Below are positions 29,477-38,538 of a stretch of DNA of 64,000 nucleotides, one piece after another. Every line of letters begins with the position of its first letter. The stretch's first letter is position 1. The position numbers were made by a program, and so were the translations under genes. The notes under the pieces were generated by a model. The model worked only from the letters and a program-made list of their open reading frames with translations, was not told where the DNA came from and searched no databases. Source of the stretch: Sphingobacterium multivorum (GTDB lineage Bacteria; Bacteroidota; Bacteroidia; Sphingobacteriales; Sphingobacteriaceae); NCBI RefSeq assembly GCF_900457465.1, contig NZ_UAUU01000008.1, positions 248,001 through 312,000 on the forward strand. Reading direction: 5' to 3'.

Positions 29477-30014
29477 TTTAGGAGATTTTACGGATTGATA
29501 GTTATTATCGTAAAATTGTTTGAGAAGCCAGGTATTAATTTATTAGTAGACAACAGAGAAATGAAGATTTTTTTTAAAATACTCTTAGTTATATGTGGTA
29601 TAGGGTTCGTATTTTTTGTCGGTATGATCGTTATGATTAAGGCTGCTTTTGGCGGATTTGACAAAGATTATTCCGTAACGGAGCTTAAAGAAAACTTTGC
29701 GGGAAAAAGAGCTGAGATTTATGATGTGAAAAATTATATAAACAAAATAATTCCACCAAATAAATCTGTTGAAATAGAATTTAGCAAAAACAATACTTTA
29801 AGTATTTTCCATTTGATAGTGGGCGGCAGGTTTGACAGTAACTGGGATGTGAAAATTAATTCGAATAAAGCAGACTCTTTATTGCAAAAACTTGGTTGGA
29901 CAAGAGGGACTCTAAAGACTCTCAAAGAGAAGTTAGATAAAGCAAATTGTATCGGTATTACAAGTGGAGAACCTTGTAATATAAGCTTTCAACGAAGCGG
30001 AATGGTGGATATAC

Positions 30015-30153
30015 TGGAGCATATTGACCCCTCAAAATCGAATTAATTTTAGGGATGCATATTGCGTTTAATGCCCATATTCAACTGCCATACTGGCTCA
30101 TGTTGACCCCCTAAATTCATTATTAGTTCATTGTGCTGGAGCATGCTGACCCC
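30015..30153 (+). repeat. IS21 left-end transposase-binding repeats (three copies)
   Basis: Three direct copies of a TGGxxCATxxTGACCCC unit occur at 30015-30031, 30094-30110 and 30137-30153. Multiple internal repeats of the tip are typical for IS21 elements and are thought to be IstA binding sites. The third copy sits 50 bases before the istA start, so it may also influence istA transcription. Confidence 0.8.
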
Positions 30154-30202
30154 TTTGCGAGTAGTTTTTGTTACTTAGTGATCAAACAATTTTGGATCAC
30201 TG

Positions 30203-31801
30203 ATGGCTGGAAAACCAAAACAAATGAGTCAGATAAAGCAATTAATTAGATTGTATCAGAGCGGCAGTGGAATAAAAACGATTGCCCGCATTCTTGGAAT
30301 GAGTAAGAATACAGTTCGGTCTTACCTGAAAAAGATGGCCGATGGCGGGTTCAATACCGAAGAACTGCTTAAGCAAGAGGACCCTTTATTAGAAAAATCT
30401 TTTCATTCAGGTAATCCTGCATATAAGGCAGATAAGTTTGAATACCTGAAGAGCCGTCTTGATTATTACGAAAAAGAACTTAAGCGTACCGGGGTCACCA
30501 AACAGTTGCTCTGGCAAGAGTATATTGAGAGCGACCCCACTGGTTATAGCTATCCACAGTTCACATATCACTTAAGGCAACAGCTTGTCTCCAGAAAAGG
30601 CAGCATGGTGATGGAACACATCGCTGGCGACAAACTGTATATTGACTTTTCTGGAAAGAAACTCCATTATATCGATCGGTCCACAGGTGAACTGATTGCC
30701 TGTGAAGTATTTGTTGCCTGTCTTCCTTTCTCAGATTACGCGTTTGCCATCGCCGTACGCTCTCAACAAACTCCCGACTTTCTTTACGCGCTGAGCTGTT
30801 GCCTGGAGGCTATGGGAGGTGTACCAAAAGCCATTGTTCCCGATAACCTAAAAGCGGCAGTGATCAAAGCAGATAAATATGAACCAGTCCTGAACCAATC
30901 CATGGAAGACTTTGCCAACCATTACGGCACAGTTGTAGTCCCGGCCCGTTCAGCTCGTCCTAAGGATAAGTCGCTGGTAGAAAACCAGGTAAAAATGATT
31001 TATAGCCGCGTATTTGCACCCCTTCGAAACCAGCAGTTCTTCGATATACATGCACTTAATCAAGCTATAAACACCTGTATGGTAAAGCATAACCAGACGC
31101 GCATGCAACAAAAACCATATTGCCGAGAAGAGCGTTTCTTAAGTGCAGAAAAGTCTACACTGGATGAGCTTCCAAGTGAGCGATTCGAGTTAAAGTACTA
31201 CGCAGAACTCAAAGTAGGAAACAATGGCCATATCTACCTGCAGCGCAACAAACACTATTACAGTGTCCCATTTACCTACATCGGAATGAAAGTGAAGCTT
31301 ATCTATACGCGTACTATGGTATCGATCTATTGTCAAGGAAAACAGATCGCTGTGCATATACGGAGTTATAGGGAAAATGCCTATACCACTGTTGCAGAAC
31401 ACTTAAAGTCCGAACATCAGGCCTACAAGAAACGAAGTCATGAGACCTATTTAGCCCGAGCTAGAGAGCACTCACCAGAGTTCCATGAGCTTATGCAAGT
31501 TCTTTTTAAGCGAGCCCGCTACCCTGAACAGTTATACCGTACCTGCGACGGTCTATTCAAGTTAAAGCGGGACTTTCCAGTAGAAGAGTTTGATAAAGCA
31601 TGTAAGTATGTTCTAAAAAACAAGCTTTACACTTACTATTTCTTTAAGAACGTACTTGAAAACGGCATCGCTAACAGCGAAGAAGAACCGTTGGTAAAAG
31701 ACGCATTGCCAGAACATGCCAATATACGAGGTAGAGCATATTATGCAAGTAGCCAGCCGACACACTTTGATCAACCAAAGGACGGATTGGGTGCGCAATG
31801 A
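30203..31801 (+). CDS. istA: IS21 transposase IstA
   Basis: A 532-residue DDE transposase. The N-terminal helix-turn-helix is GSGIKTIARILGMSKNTVR. The catalytic core has the Asp in KLYIDFSGKK, the second Asp in AIVPDNLKAAV and the Glu in KSLVENQVKMIYSRVF; the C-terminal part (KHYYSVPFTYIGMKVKL) is the beta-barrel Mu-type domain typical of IstA. It cuts and joins the element ends, aided by IstB. The reading frame is complete. Confidence 0.95.
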   Translation: MAGKPKQMSQIKQLIRLYQSGSGIKTIARILGMSKNTVRSYLKKMADGGFNTEELLKQEDPLLEKSFHSGNPAYKADKFEYLKSRLDYYEKELKRTGVTKQLLWQEYIESDPTGYSYPQFTYHLRQQLVSRKGSMVMEHIAGDKLYIDFSGKKLHYIDRSTGELIACEVFVACLPFSDYAFAIAVRSQQTPDFLYALSCCLEAMGGVPKAIVPDNLKAAVIKADKYEPVLNQSMEDFANHYGTVVVPARSARPKDKSLVENQVKMIYSRVFAPLRNQQFFDIHALNQAINTCMVKHNQTRMQQKPYCREERFLSAEKSTLDELPSERFELKYYAELKVGNNGHIYLQRNKHYYSVPFTYIGMKVKLIYTRTMVSIYCQGKQIAVHIRSYRENAYTTVAEHLKSEHQAYKKRSHETYLARAREHSPEFHELMQVLFKRARYPEQLYRTCDGLFKLKRDFPVEEFDKACKYVLKNKLYTYYFFKNVLENGIANSEEEPLVKDALPEHANIRGRAYYASSQPTHFDQPKDGLGAQ

Positions 31802-31857
31802 CCAAGAAATAGCAGAATGAACATAATGAACATAATACATGATATAAATACACTAAA

Positions 31858-32574
31858 ATGAACATTGAAACACAAATGAGAGCGTTACGCCTACACGGTA
31901 TGGAACGTAACTGGAAAGCTCTGAACGAAACACGCCGGAGCACTGAACTCACTCTTTCTGAAGGGTTAACCCTATTGTTGCAGGCAGAAGCAGATGAAAG
32001 GGACGAAAAGCGGTTTGACCGCCTTAAGCAGAATGCGGGGTTCCGCTATCAGGCTTCAATAGAAGAGATAAACATGGTAGCTACCAGAGGGTTGGATAAG
32101 GGAATGATCACTGCCCTAGCTACGGGCGAGTACATCAAAAAAGGAGATCCGATACTGATCAGTGGCGCTACAGGCTGCGGGAAGAGTTTTCTAGCCTCTG
32201 CCTTAGGTCATCAAGCTTGTGCACAAGGTTATAAGGTACTGTACTTTAATCTGCAAAAGCTACTTCTAAAGACGAAAATGGCTCGTTTGGAAGGTACGCT
32301 ACATAAGTTAATGGATAAAATATCAAAAACAGACCTTCTTATTATTGACGATTTCGGCCTGGTAAACCTAGACCAGCATCAAAGATTGGACATGATGGAA
32401 ATAATTGAAGATAGACATGCTAAGGCATCTACAGTGATTGCAAGCCAGCTACCGGTTGCAAGTTGGTATGATGTAATTGGAGAAGATACAATTGCGGATG
32501 CAATACTCGATAGGCTAATTCATGGCTCATATAGAATTGAGTTAAAAGGCGAAAGTCTAAGAAAAAAGAAGTAA
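31858..32574 (+). CDS. istB: IS21 helper ATPase IstB
   Basis: A 238-residue AAA+ ATPase related to DnaC. Walker A is SGATGCGKSFLASAL and Walker B is LLIIDDFGLVNL; the sensor region is IASQLPVASWYDVIGEDTIADAILDRL, the standard IstB signature. IstB assembles on target DNA and stimulates IstA. It follows istA with a 56-base gap and ends 79 bases before the right tip. Confidence 0.95.
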   Translation: MNIETQMRALRLHGMERNWKALNETRRSTELTLSEGLTLLLQAEADERDEKRFDRLKQNAGFRYQASIEEINMVATRGLDKGMITALATGEYIKKGDPILISGATGCGKSFLASALGHQACAQGYKVLYFNLQKLLLKTKMARLEGTLHKLMDKISKTDLLIIDDFGLVNLDQHQRLDMMEIIEDRHAKASTVIASQLPVASWYDVIGEDTIADAILDRLIHGSYRIELKGESLRKKK

Positions 32575-32616
32575 TATTGTCAGGTCATCAGTTGGACTGA
32601 AGAAATCCTAAACAGA

Positions 32617-32653
32617 GGGGTCAGTATGTCCAGCAGAGGGGTCAATATCACCA
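32617..32653 (-). repeat. IS21 right-end repeats (two copies)
   Basis: Two inverted copies of the tip unit, GGGGTCAGTATGTCCA (32617-32632) and GGGGTCAATATCACCA (32638-32653), lie at the right end. They mirror the three left-end copies. Confidence 0.8.
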
Positions 32654-32857
32654 TTATATCCAGAATGGAGAGGTATTCCTTCAATGTGTTTGATAAACCA
32701 ATTGCCGATAGCTTAAAAACGGCTTATAATGATGGTTGCACTTACATTATGGTCAATGATAGGCTTGTGTTGGAATATGGTGGTGGCGCGATAGGAAGTC
32801 AATGCTTTTATAATTTAGAATAGGTAGAAAGCTTAGTAGCTAAAAAAGATACACCGT

Positions 32858-33576
32858 ATGAAATTGACCATTAAAATCTTACTATTTGTCATGCTTTCTC
32901 ATTTTGCTTTTGGGCAAGCTAAAATGAGGCAATTAAACGAACTGATTAATAAGGATGAAGACGCCATAAAGTTAATCATGGCTTGGAGAAGTGCTGCAAA
33001 AATAAGATTCAAATTTTAGCGAATGACTCATTGAGGTCCAATGAAGCATTATTTAATACCCAAATATCAACACGTTCACCAATGGGAGCAATAGTTTTTC
33101 ATACGGGTGGTATTTTAATTGATAATGGATGGATCAGGATTTACGGCTCTGGAAGCGAGAAATTAAATCGAAATCTACCCGATTGGAATAAAGGGAAAAC
33201 TTTTCAGAATTTTGGCGACAAACCCGGTTATTTAATTATTGCAGATGATGCTGTAGGTGGATTTTTCTTATTAAATGGAGGTGATTTGGGAAATGATTTA
33301 GGCAAAATATACTATCTGTCTCCGGATAATAATGAATATGAACAGCTCGATCTAACTTATACAGAATTTGTTAATTTCTGCTTTAGTGGGAATATTGATT
33401 TGTTTTATAGGGATTTACGTTGGAAAAAATGGGAAGATGACTTCAAGGAACTAAGTACCAATGAAGCTTTTATGTTTTATCCCTATTTATGGACTAAAGA
33501 AGGAAGGGACATCAACAAAGTGGAAAAAAATAAAGCAAGTATAGACGAAATCTATACACGGAGAATACAGAAATAA
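32858..33576 (+). pseudogene. DUF2625 domain protein with signal peptide, one frameshift
   Basis: From 32858 the frame gives a signal peptide (MKLTIKILLFVMLSHFAFG) and then MRQLNELINKDEDAIKLIMAW. The frame stops early because a run of five A near 32998-33002 is one short; with six it reads AAKNKIQILANDSL and continues to 33576. The remainder has the DUF2625 core: STRSPMGAIVFHTGGILIDNG, IYGSGSEKLNRNLPDWN, ADDAVGGFFLLNGG, LGKIYYLSPDN and FYRDLRWKKW. DUF2625 is an uncharacterised family; an N-terminal signal peptide implies export here. About 239 residues when repaired. Confidence 0.85.
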
Positions 33577-33748
33577 ACGTTGTTTCAGGGTAATTTGTCT
33601 TATCCTTTATAGTCAGCGAATCACTCTTAGCATCCGCGATTAAAACCTGAAGATTTCGATGAACAACCGGGAACAAAGTAATTAAAGACAATGCGTGCTG
33701 CTTACTTTATTTGACTGGGCTGCAAGAAGTATAAAATTGTATTAAGAA

Positions 33749-33775
33749 GGGGCTATCTAACCTTTAGATAACCCC
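33749..33775. terminator. Bidirectional terminator between DUF2625 and GAPDH
   Basis: GGGG-C-TATCTAA pairs with TTAGATA-A-CCCC around a three-base centre, an almost perfect 12-bp stem, with TTCTTAAT after it on the minus strand. It lies 30 bases downstream of the GAPDH stop codon and can also end transcripts from the left. Confidence 0.8.
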
Positions 33776-33805
33776 TCGCACGTTAAGTTTTTCGTTGCTA
33801 TTGCG

Positions 33806-34788
33806 CTAAATCGATTGAATTTGTCTAATCATTTGGTTGGTAAATCCCCATTCGTTGTCGTACCAAGCCATCACTTTTACCAGATCGCCATCGACAACTC
33901 GAGTCATTTCTAGATCTACTGTCGCTGCAAATGGACTTTTGATAATATCGGTAGATACCAGGGGCTCATCAGTCACCGTTAGCACCTTTTTATAACGATC
34001 AGTTTTTGATTCTTCGATCAAGATTTGGTTGATCTCTTCGATTGTGGTGGGCCTTTCTGCAATAAACGTAATATCGGAAATGGATCCTACTGGAACAGGC
34101 ACCCTCACAGCTATACCGTCAAACTTTCCGGCGTATTGCGGAAGTGCTTTTGTCGTCGCTATTGCAGCACCAGTGGCCGCGGGGGCAAGGTTAATGCCTG
34201 CAGCCCTTCCCATACGCGGTTCTTTTTTTGATGGAGCGTCGACCAATGCCTGTGAAGCTGTATAACCGTGTGTCGTATTTAGTATTGCTTTTTTTATTCC
34301 CAGTCTCCTGCCTAATATTTCGATTACTGGACTTATATTGTTTGTCGTACAGCTTGCGCACGAAAAGACAGAAACCCTTCCATCTTCGGTATTTACCCCA
34401 TGGACCACTGTCGGTGTATCTTTAGTAGGACCCGAGATGACGACAAATTTTGCTCCAGAGGTTAAATGTTTTTCAGCGTCCGCTTTGTTCGTGAAAATAC
34501 CCGTACTCTCTATAACGATATCCGCTTGATATCTTTCCAAGGTAACTTTTCAATCTCCCTGATACTTGTATATTTAACCATCTTTCCATCGACCACAATT
34601 GTATCTCCTTCGATACGCACATCTTTTTCATATTTCCCATAGTTACTATCGTATTTAAGCAGATATGCGGCGTTTTCAATACTCATCAGATCATTGATTC
34701 CAACGACCTCAAGATCGGCAGTTTCTGTTATTATTTTTAAGGCAGCGCGTCCGATGCGACCAAATCCATTAATTGCTATCTTTTTCAT
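33806..34788 (-). pseudogene. gap: Glyceraldehyde-3-phosphate dehydrogenase, type I, one frameshift
   Basis: Oxidises and phosphorylates glyceraldehyde 3-phosphate with NAD in glycolysis. The N-terminal Rossmann start is KIAINGFGRIGRAALKI. The catalytic cysteine is in SCASCTTNNISPV, the histidine in NTTHGYTASQ, the phosphate-site arginine in GIAVRVPVPVGS, and WYDNEWGFTNQM closes the fold, so the active site is complete. Near 34528 the frame shifts once (GATATCAAGCGG lacks one A for KADIVIESTG). The residues KKEPRMGRAAGINLAPAATGAA deviate from the usual RRARAAALNIIP pattern, which suggests a divergent paralogue rather than the main housekeeping copy. About 327 residues when repaired. Confidence 0.88.
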
Positions 34789-35034
34789 CCTATTCCTTTT
34801 AAATCTGTTTATATTATTTCTTTTGTTTTTATATATAGACTAAGTTCTTTTATTTTTCGAAAAAAAAGATTGACATGGATCAAGAATTTCGCTTAACTAA
34901 AGTTACTCCATTAGTTTTCAGGGATTAGGGGGCGAATGCAGTTGATATGGGCCTATCGGTATTGAACTATGACAGAGTTCTGACCATAATGCGCAGATCA
35001 AAGCGAGTACAGGCGGACTGTAAAGTTTTATTCC

Positions 35035-35814
35035 TTACTTCATTTTAAACTCCGTAGGTCTCATGTTGGTAAGCAGATAAAAGTTATTGCTAAAAGCCGC
35101 TATATTTGAATAACCAATTTCGTAGGCAATCTCAGTCATATTCAAATCTGTATCGTTGATTAATTCCATTGCCTTAATAATCCGTAGCATTTTTAAATAC
35201 TGAACAAATGTAATGTGCAGTTTATGCTGGAATAGTCTGGTGAGACTACGAACACTCATTCCCGATTGCTGCGCAATCATTGCTAAGCTTAGATTTTCAT
35301 TTAACCTATTTCTAAAACTGTCGATTATGGTATTGAGCCTTTGATCGTCTGTTGTTGGAAGTTGAATGGAGAATTTTTTGAGATTTTCTTTTGATAGTAG
35401 GCCTTTTAGCGTAATTAAAAATTCAAATTCCCACGAACCTTTGTAATAATTACCTTGCCACTTCTCACTAAAAGAAAGCATCTCTGCCAGCAGCTTACTC
35501 ACCGGATAAATCCCCAACTCCTCATAAAAATTACCAACACTTTCCTCCGGAAAATAAATATTGATAATAGACAGGTCCTTGGTGTTGAACATCAGGTTGT
35601 GCCGATAATTTTTTGGTATCCAGATATAATGATTTGAGGGAATATAGAAATCCTTTTCGTCAGTCTGCAGGTAAGCAATCCCGCCATAAACCAATAACAA
35701 CTGAGCCTTCTTATGCTGGTGGGCAGGCAAACGTTGTTCCGTCTGCTGTCGCATCACCAGGATTGAATCAGGATTTTGATCAACAATATGTATGATTTGG
35801 CTCAGAATTTCCAT
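35035..35814 (-). CDS. AraC-family regulator beside an efflux operon
   Basis: About 259 residues from the Met at 35814 (MEILSQIIHIVDQN); upstream Mets would add an unlikely hydrophobic leader. The N-terminal cupin-like domain (QRLPAHQHKKAQLLLVYGG, IWIPKNYRHNL) suggests a ligand-binding pocket. The C-terminal DNA-binding pair of helix-turn-helix motifs is NLSLAMIAQQSGMSVRSLTR and NMTEIAYEIGYSNIAAFSN, ending MRPTEFKMK. It is divergent from the TolC/HlyD/MFS operon and is the likely regulator of that pump. Confidence 0.92.
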   Translation of the reverse strand: MEILSQIIHIVDQNPDSILVMRQQTEQRLPAHQHKKAQLLLVYGGIAYLQTDEKDFYIPSNHYIWIPKNYRHNLMFNTKDLSIINIYFPEESVGNFYEELGIYPVSKLLAEMLSFSEKWQGNYYKGSWEFEFLITLKGLLSKENLKKFSIQLPTTDDQRLNTIIDSFRNRLNENLSLAMIAQQSGMSVRSLTRLFQHKLHITFVQYLKMLRIIKAMELINDTDLNMTEIAYEIGYSNIAAFSNNFYLLTNMRPTEFKMK

Positions 35815-35873
35815 ATGGCCAAATTTAACAAATATTAGGCTAATTATATAAAATGATACTTCGCCATGCTTGA

Positions 35874-35881
35874 TACTTTTG
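35874..35881 (+). promoter_or_regulatory. Candidate -7 box of the efflux operon
   Basis: TACTTTTG matches TAnnTTTG exactly, lies 60 bases upstream of the AraC start (divergent) and 25 bases before the small ORF at 35906. No good TTG box is visible at the right spacing, as expected if an activator is needed. Confidence 0.45.
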
Positions 35882-35905
35882 CTATGTAATAATAGTAAAG
35901 TCATT

Positions 35906-36157
35906 ATGAAACATAAAATCATAACATCGCGCAAAGATTTTCAACTTGAAACACAGGACCAAAAGTCTGCTAATAAATTACATCATTCAGATGAAGGAAT
36001 TGACAGTGCACATATTTTCTGGTTTGCTTATGGGTATAACTATGCTTTTATGCCAATGGTAGATTTAACTTTTGCTTTTGATGAATTGAAAAAGATTGTA
36101 AAACTATGGCTAGTAAAAAGAAAGAAATATATAAACAAAACCGATGAAACAATATAA
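35906..36157 (+). CDS. Possible small protein leading the efflux operon
   Basis: An 83-residue frame starting MKHKIITSRKDFQLETQDQ, placed just downstream of the candidate promoter and overlapping the TolC gene start by 14 bases. The overlap and direction fit a first operon gene. It contains FWFAYGYNYAFMPMVDLTFAF and a basic end (KLWLVKRKKYIN), so it may be membrane-associated. I recognise no family and cannot exclude that it is a chance frame. Confidence 0.4.
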   Translation: MKHKIITSRKDFQLETQDQKSANKLHHSDEGIDSAHIFWFAYGYNYAFMPMVDLTFAFDELKKIVKLWLVKRKKYINKTDETI

Positions 36158-37478
36158 AATAGTCCCGATTTTGAGCTTATTGTTAACCCTATTTGTACAA
36201 TCAGTCTATGCTCAAAATATAGCTAATGAGCTGGTATTAAGCTTGGAAGAAATTTGGAAAGTAGCCGAAACAAATAACCGTCAACTGAAACTATCCGATC
36301 TACATCTTCAGCAGAGCAATTTGGAAATATTGGAAGCGAAAGATCGTTTGTTGCCTGAGCTTTTTGTTGGTGGAGATGCAAAACTCAATTCCAAATTCCT
36401 GATCTATGACAATGGATTATTTTCTTCTCCGCAGGATGTGCCTGTAAAAGGTTATGGTTACAGCGTGGGTTACAACCTGAACGTCAATCTTTACAATGGT
36501 GGTAAGGACAAAAGAAACATCGCCATGAAAAAGGAAGAGGCGATACGTACACAATATGAAGTCGATCTGCAAAAACACAGTGTAAAATACAATGTTGCAG
36601 CGGCTTACTTTGATCTGTATAAGTTTCTGCATTTCCAGGATTTTCTTGCTGCAGAAATTGAAGCCGAAAAAAAACAATTGACACTGGTAGCAAGCTTGCA
36701 TAAAAATGGCACCGTGCTAAAGAGCGATGTATTAAGAACCTCCGTGAAATTAGCGCAACTGGAACTCAGCCTTTCTGATATCGCGAAGAAGATTGAAATC
36801 GCTAAACAACGGCTCAATATCCTGATGGGGAAAGAAAATGATGCTGAGCTTGCAATAAAATACCAAGATACAATCGAGTTAAAGGCTATCACTCAAGGTG
36901 GTTATGAGGATTATCTAGACATCGCATTTAACAAATCGCCGGAATACAAGATAGCCTATAGCGCTGTCAAAATGAGCGAAATGAACGTCAAGCAGGCAAA
37001 AGCGACGCTGTTACCCAAAATCTCCTTGTATTCAACTTACAATTACACCTATCCGCAGATTTCATTTTATCCATATTCGAATGATTTATGGGGATTTGGT
37101 CAGACGGGGATCAAAGTCCAGTTTCCTATTGATAATCTATACAAAAGTAAGCATTCCATCGCTCATGCTCAAGTGATCAGTAATGAGGCAAGAGAAAAAG
37201 CAAACATTAAAAAAGAGGAGATCTATCTTGAGGTAAAAGAGGCTTATTTACAACAAAAACAGGCTTTGGAAAGCATGGAAACAGCGGAGCAAAATATCGT
37301 TAAAACCGCCGAAACTGCTCGTGTTATCAGAAGTAGCTACTTAAACCAGGAATCCCTTCTGACCGATCTTCTGGAAGCCGAAAATGCTTTGTTAGAAGCT
37401 AAATTTAATCTGACAGCAGCACAAACAAACGTCAAACTTACGCATATCAGGCTATTGGCAATTATCGGAATACTTTAA
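36144..37478 (+). CDS. TolC-family outer-membrane efflux protein
   Basis: A 444-residue outer-membrane channel with signal peptide (MKQYKIVPILSLLLTLFVQSVYAQ) and two OEP repeats rich in long helices. Typical features are LSLEEIWKVAETNNRQLKLS, the first barrel strand pair around GYGYSVGYNLNVNLYNGGKDK, and the second repeat beginning YLDIAFNKSPEYKIAYSAVK with its strand YSTYNYTYPQ. It would connect to the HlyD adaptor and MFS pump encoded next to it, giving a tripartite EmrAB-TolC-type exporter across both membranes. Frame intact; 10 bases separate it from the adaptor gene. Confidence 0.92.
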   Translation: MKQYKIVPILSLLLTLFVQSVYAQNIANELVLSLEEIWKVAETNNRQLKLSDLHLQQSNLEILEAKDRLLPELFVGGDAKLNSKFLIYDNGLFSSPQDVPVKGYGYSVGYNLNVNLYNGGKDKRNIAMKKEEAIRTQYEVDLQKHSVKYNVAAAYFDLYKFLHFQDFLAAEIEAEKKQLTLVASLHKNGTVLKSDVLRTSVKLAQLELSLSDIAKKIEIAKQRLNILMGKENDAELAIKYQDTIELKAITQGGYEDYLDIAFNKSPEYKIAYSAVKMSEMNVKQAKATLLPKISLYSTYNYTYPQISFYPYSNDLWGFGQTGIKVQFPIDNLYKSKHSIAHAQVISNEAREKANIKKEEIYLEVKEAYLQQKQALESMETAEQNIVKTAETARVIRSSYLNQESLLTDLLEAENALLEAKFNLTAAQTNVKLTHIRLLAIIGIL

Positions 37479-37488
37479 TACAAATATC

Positions 37489-38536
37489 ATGAACAAAAAA
37501 TAAAACAGATAAAATTGTTGTAGACCTAACCAAATGGCTCGGTATCACATCATTCGTGGGAATTATTATTTGGGCAGCTGTTTATTTCTTCGAAGGATAT
37601 CGCTATGAACAGACCAACGACGCTCAGATTGATGCCTATCTTTCCCCGATAAACGCAAAAGTAGGGGGCTATATCCGTAAAATATATTATAAGGACAATC
37701 AGCAGGTGAAAAAAGGCGATACCCTTGTAGTGATCGAACAGGACGAGTACGGGTTAAAGAGAGATGCTGCGTCAGCAGAACTCATGAGCGCGCAGGCCAA
37801 ATTACCGATCTTGGCGGCAAGCGAGGAAACGCAGGTTAAAAGCATTGCCGTCATTAAGGCCCAATTGGAAGGTGCTAAAGCACGATTGAACCAGCAGCAA
37901 AAAGAATTTGACCGCTATAAAAATCTACTCGCGGACGAATCGACCACACAACAAAAATTCGACAACATCAGTGCTACTTTATTCATCACCCAATCAGATT
38001 ATGACCAGACAAAAGCTTCTTTGCAGGTCGCTGAATCCAAATTAAATGATTTCAGGGTACAGCACAATGCTATAAAGGCAGAAATAAAGATCAAAGAAGC
38101 ACTTCTCAAAAGACAAGAGTTGGATATTCGATATGCCGTTATCACAGCACCTTTTGATGGACAAATCGGGAAAAAGACCATTCAGGCGGGACAACTGATA
38201 CAGCCCGGACAGACATTGGCATTCTTAGTGAACAGAGCCGAGGAAAAGTGGGTAATGGCAAATTTTAAGGAAACACAGATTGGGAAATTCAAAATCGGTC
38301 AAGCGGTATCTATTGAAGTCGATGCTTTTCCGAATGAAAAATTCAAAGGTACTATCGAGTCCCTTTCGCCAACCACAGGATCCCGGTATTCGCTGCTTCC
38401 GCCAGATAATGCTACCGGTAATTTTGTTAAAATCATCCAACGTATTCCTGTTCGGATTAAACTGATCGATATACCCGAAAAATTAACTAAGCTATCTGCC
38501 GGAATGAACGCAAATGTTTACATTTTAAAAAATTAA
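37489..38536 (+). pseudogene. HlyD/EmrA-type membrane fusion protein, frameshift at codon 3
   Basis: The periplasmic adaptor of the tripartite pump. The ATG at 37489, 10 bases after TolC, is followed by six A (37495-37500), which creates an early TAA; with five A the frame gives MNKNKTDKIVVDLTKWLG and joins the long frame. Then come one membrane anchor (GIIIWAAVYFFEGY), the first biotinyl-lipoyl half (YLSPINAKVGGYIRKIYYKDNQQVKKGDTLVVI), a long helical hairpin (~100-190), the second lipoyl half (YAVITAPFDGQIGKKTIQAGQ) and the beta-barrel domain (VMANFKETQIGKFKIGQ). About 349 residues. It is very likely functional in the organism. Confidence 0.9.
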
Positions 38537-38538
38537 CG

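Larger units (their letters stand above)
30015..32653 (+). mobile_element. IS21-family insertion sequence
   Basis: A 2.6-kb element with istA and istB in tandem. The left end starts TGGAGCATATTGACCCCTC and the right end, read inward, is TGGTGATATTGACCCCTC, so the tips are related inverted repeats with the TG...CA ends of IS21. Further internal copies of the repeat lie at both ends. The flanks share TATA (30010-30013 and 32655-32658) as a probable 4-bp target duplication, with one unmatched base next to each tip. It disrupts a small membrane-protein gene. Both transposition genes look intact, so it may be active. Confidence 0.9.
29561..32823 (+). pseudogene. Small membrane protein gene split by IS21
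   Basis: The 5' part (29561-30013) starts MKIFFKILLVICGIGFVFFVG, a membrane anchor, followed by ~125 polar residues (DKDYSVTELKENFAGKRAEI and on). It runs into the IS left end. The 3' part resumes at 32659 as SRMERYSFNVFDKPIADSL and ends with GSQCFYNLE at 32823. Joining 30013 to 32659 gives an unbroken 205-residue protein, with VDI directly followed by SRMERYS. So the gene was whole before insertion. No family recognised; the next gene (DUF2625) is in the same orientation. Confidence 0.75.

Noticed and set aside
33806..34788. GAPDH as an inactive pseudo-enzyme
   Set aside because: Catalytic Cys, His and the phosphate-site Arg are all present once the single frameshift is repaired.
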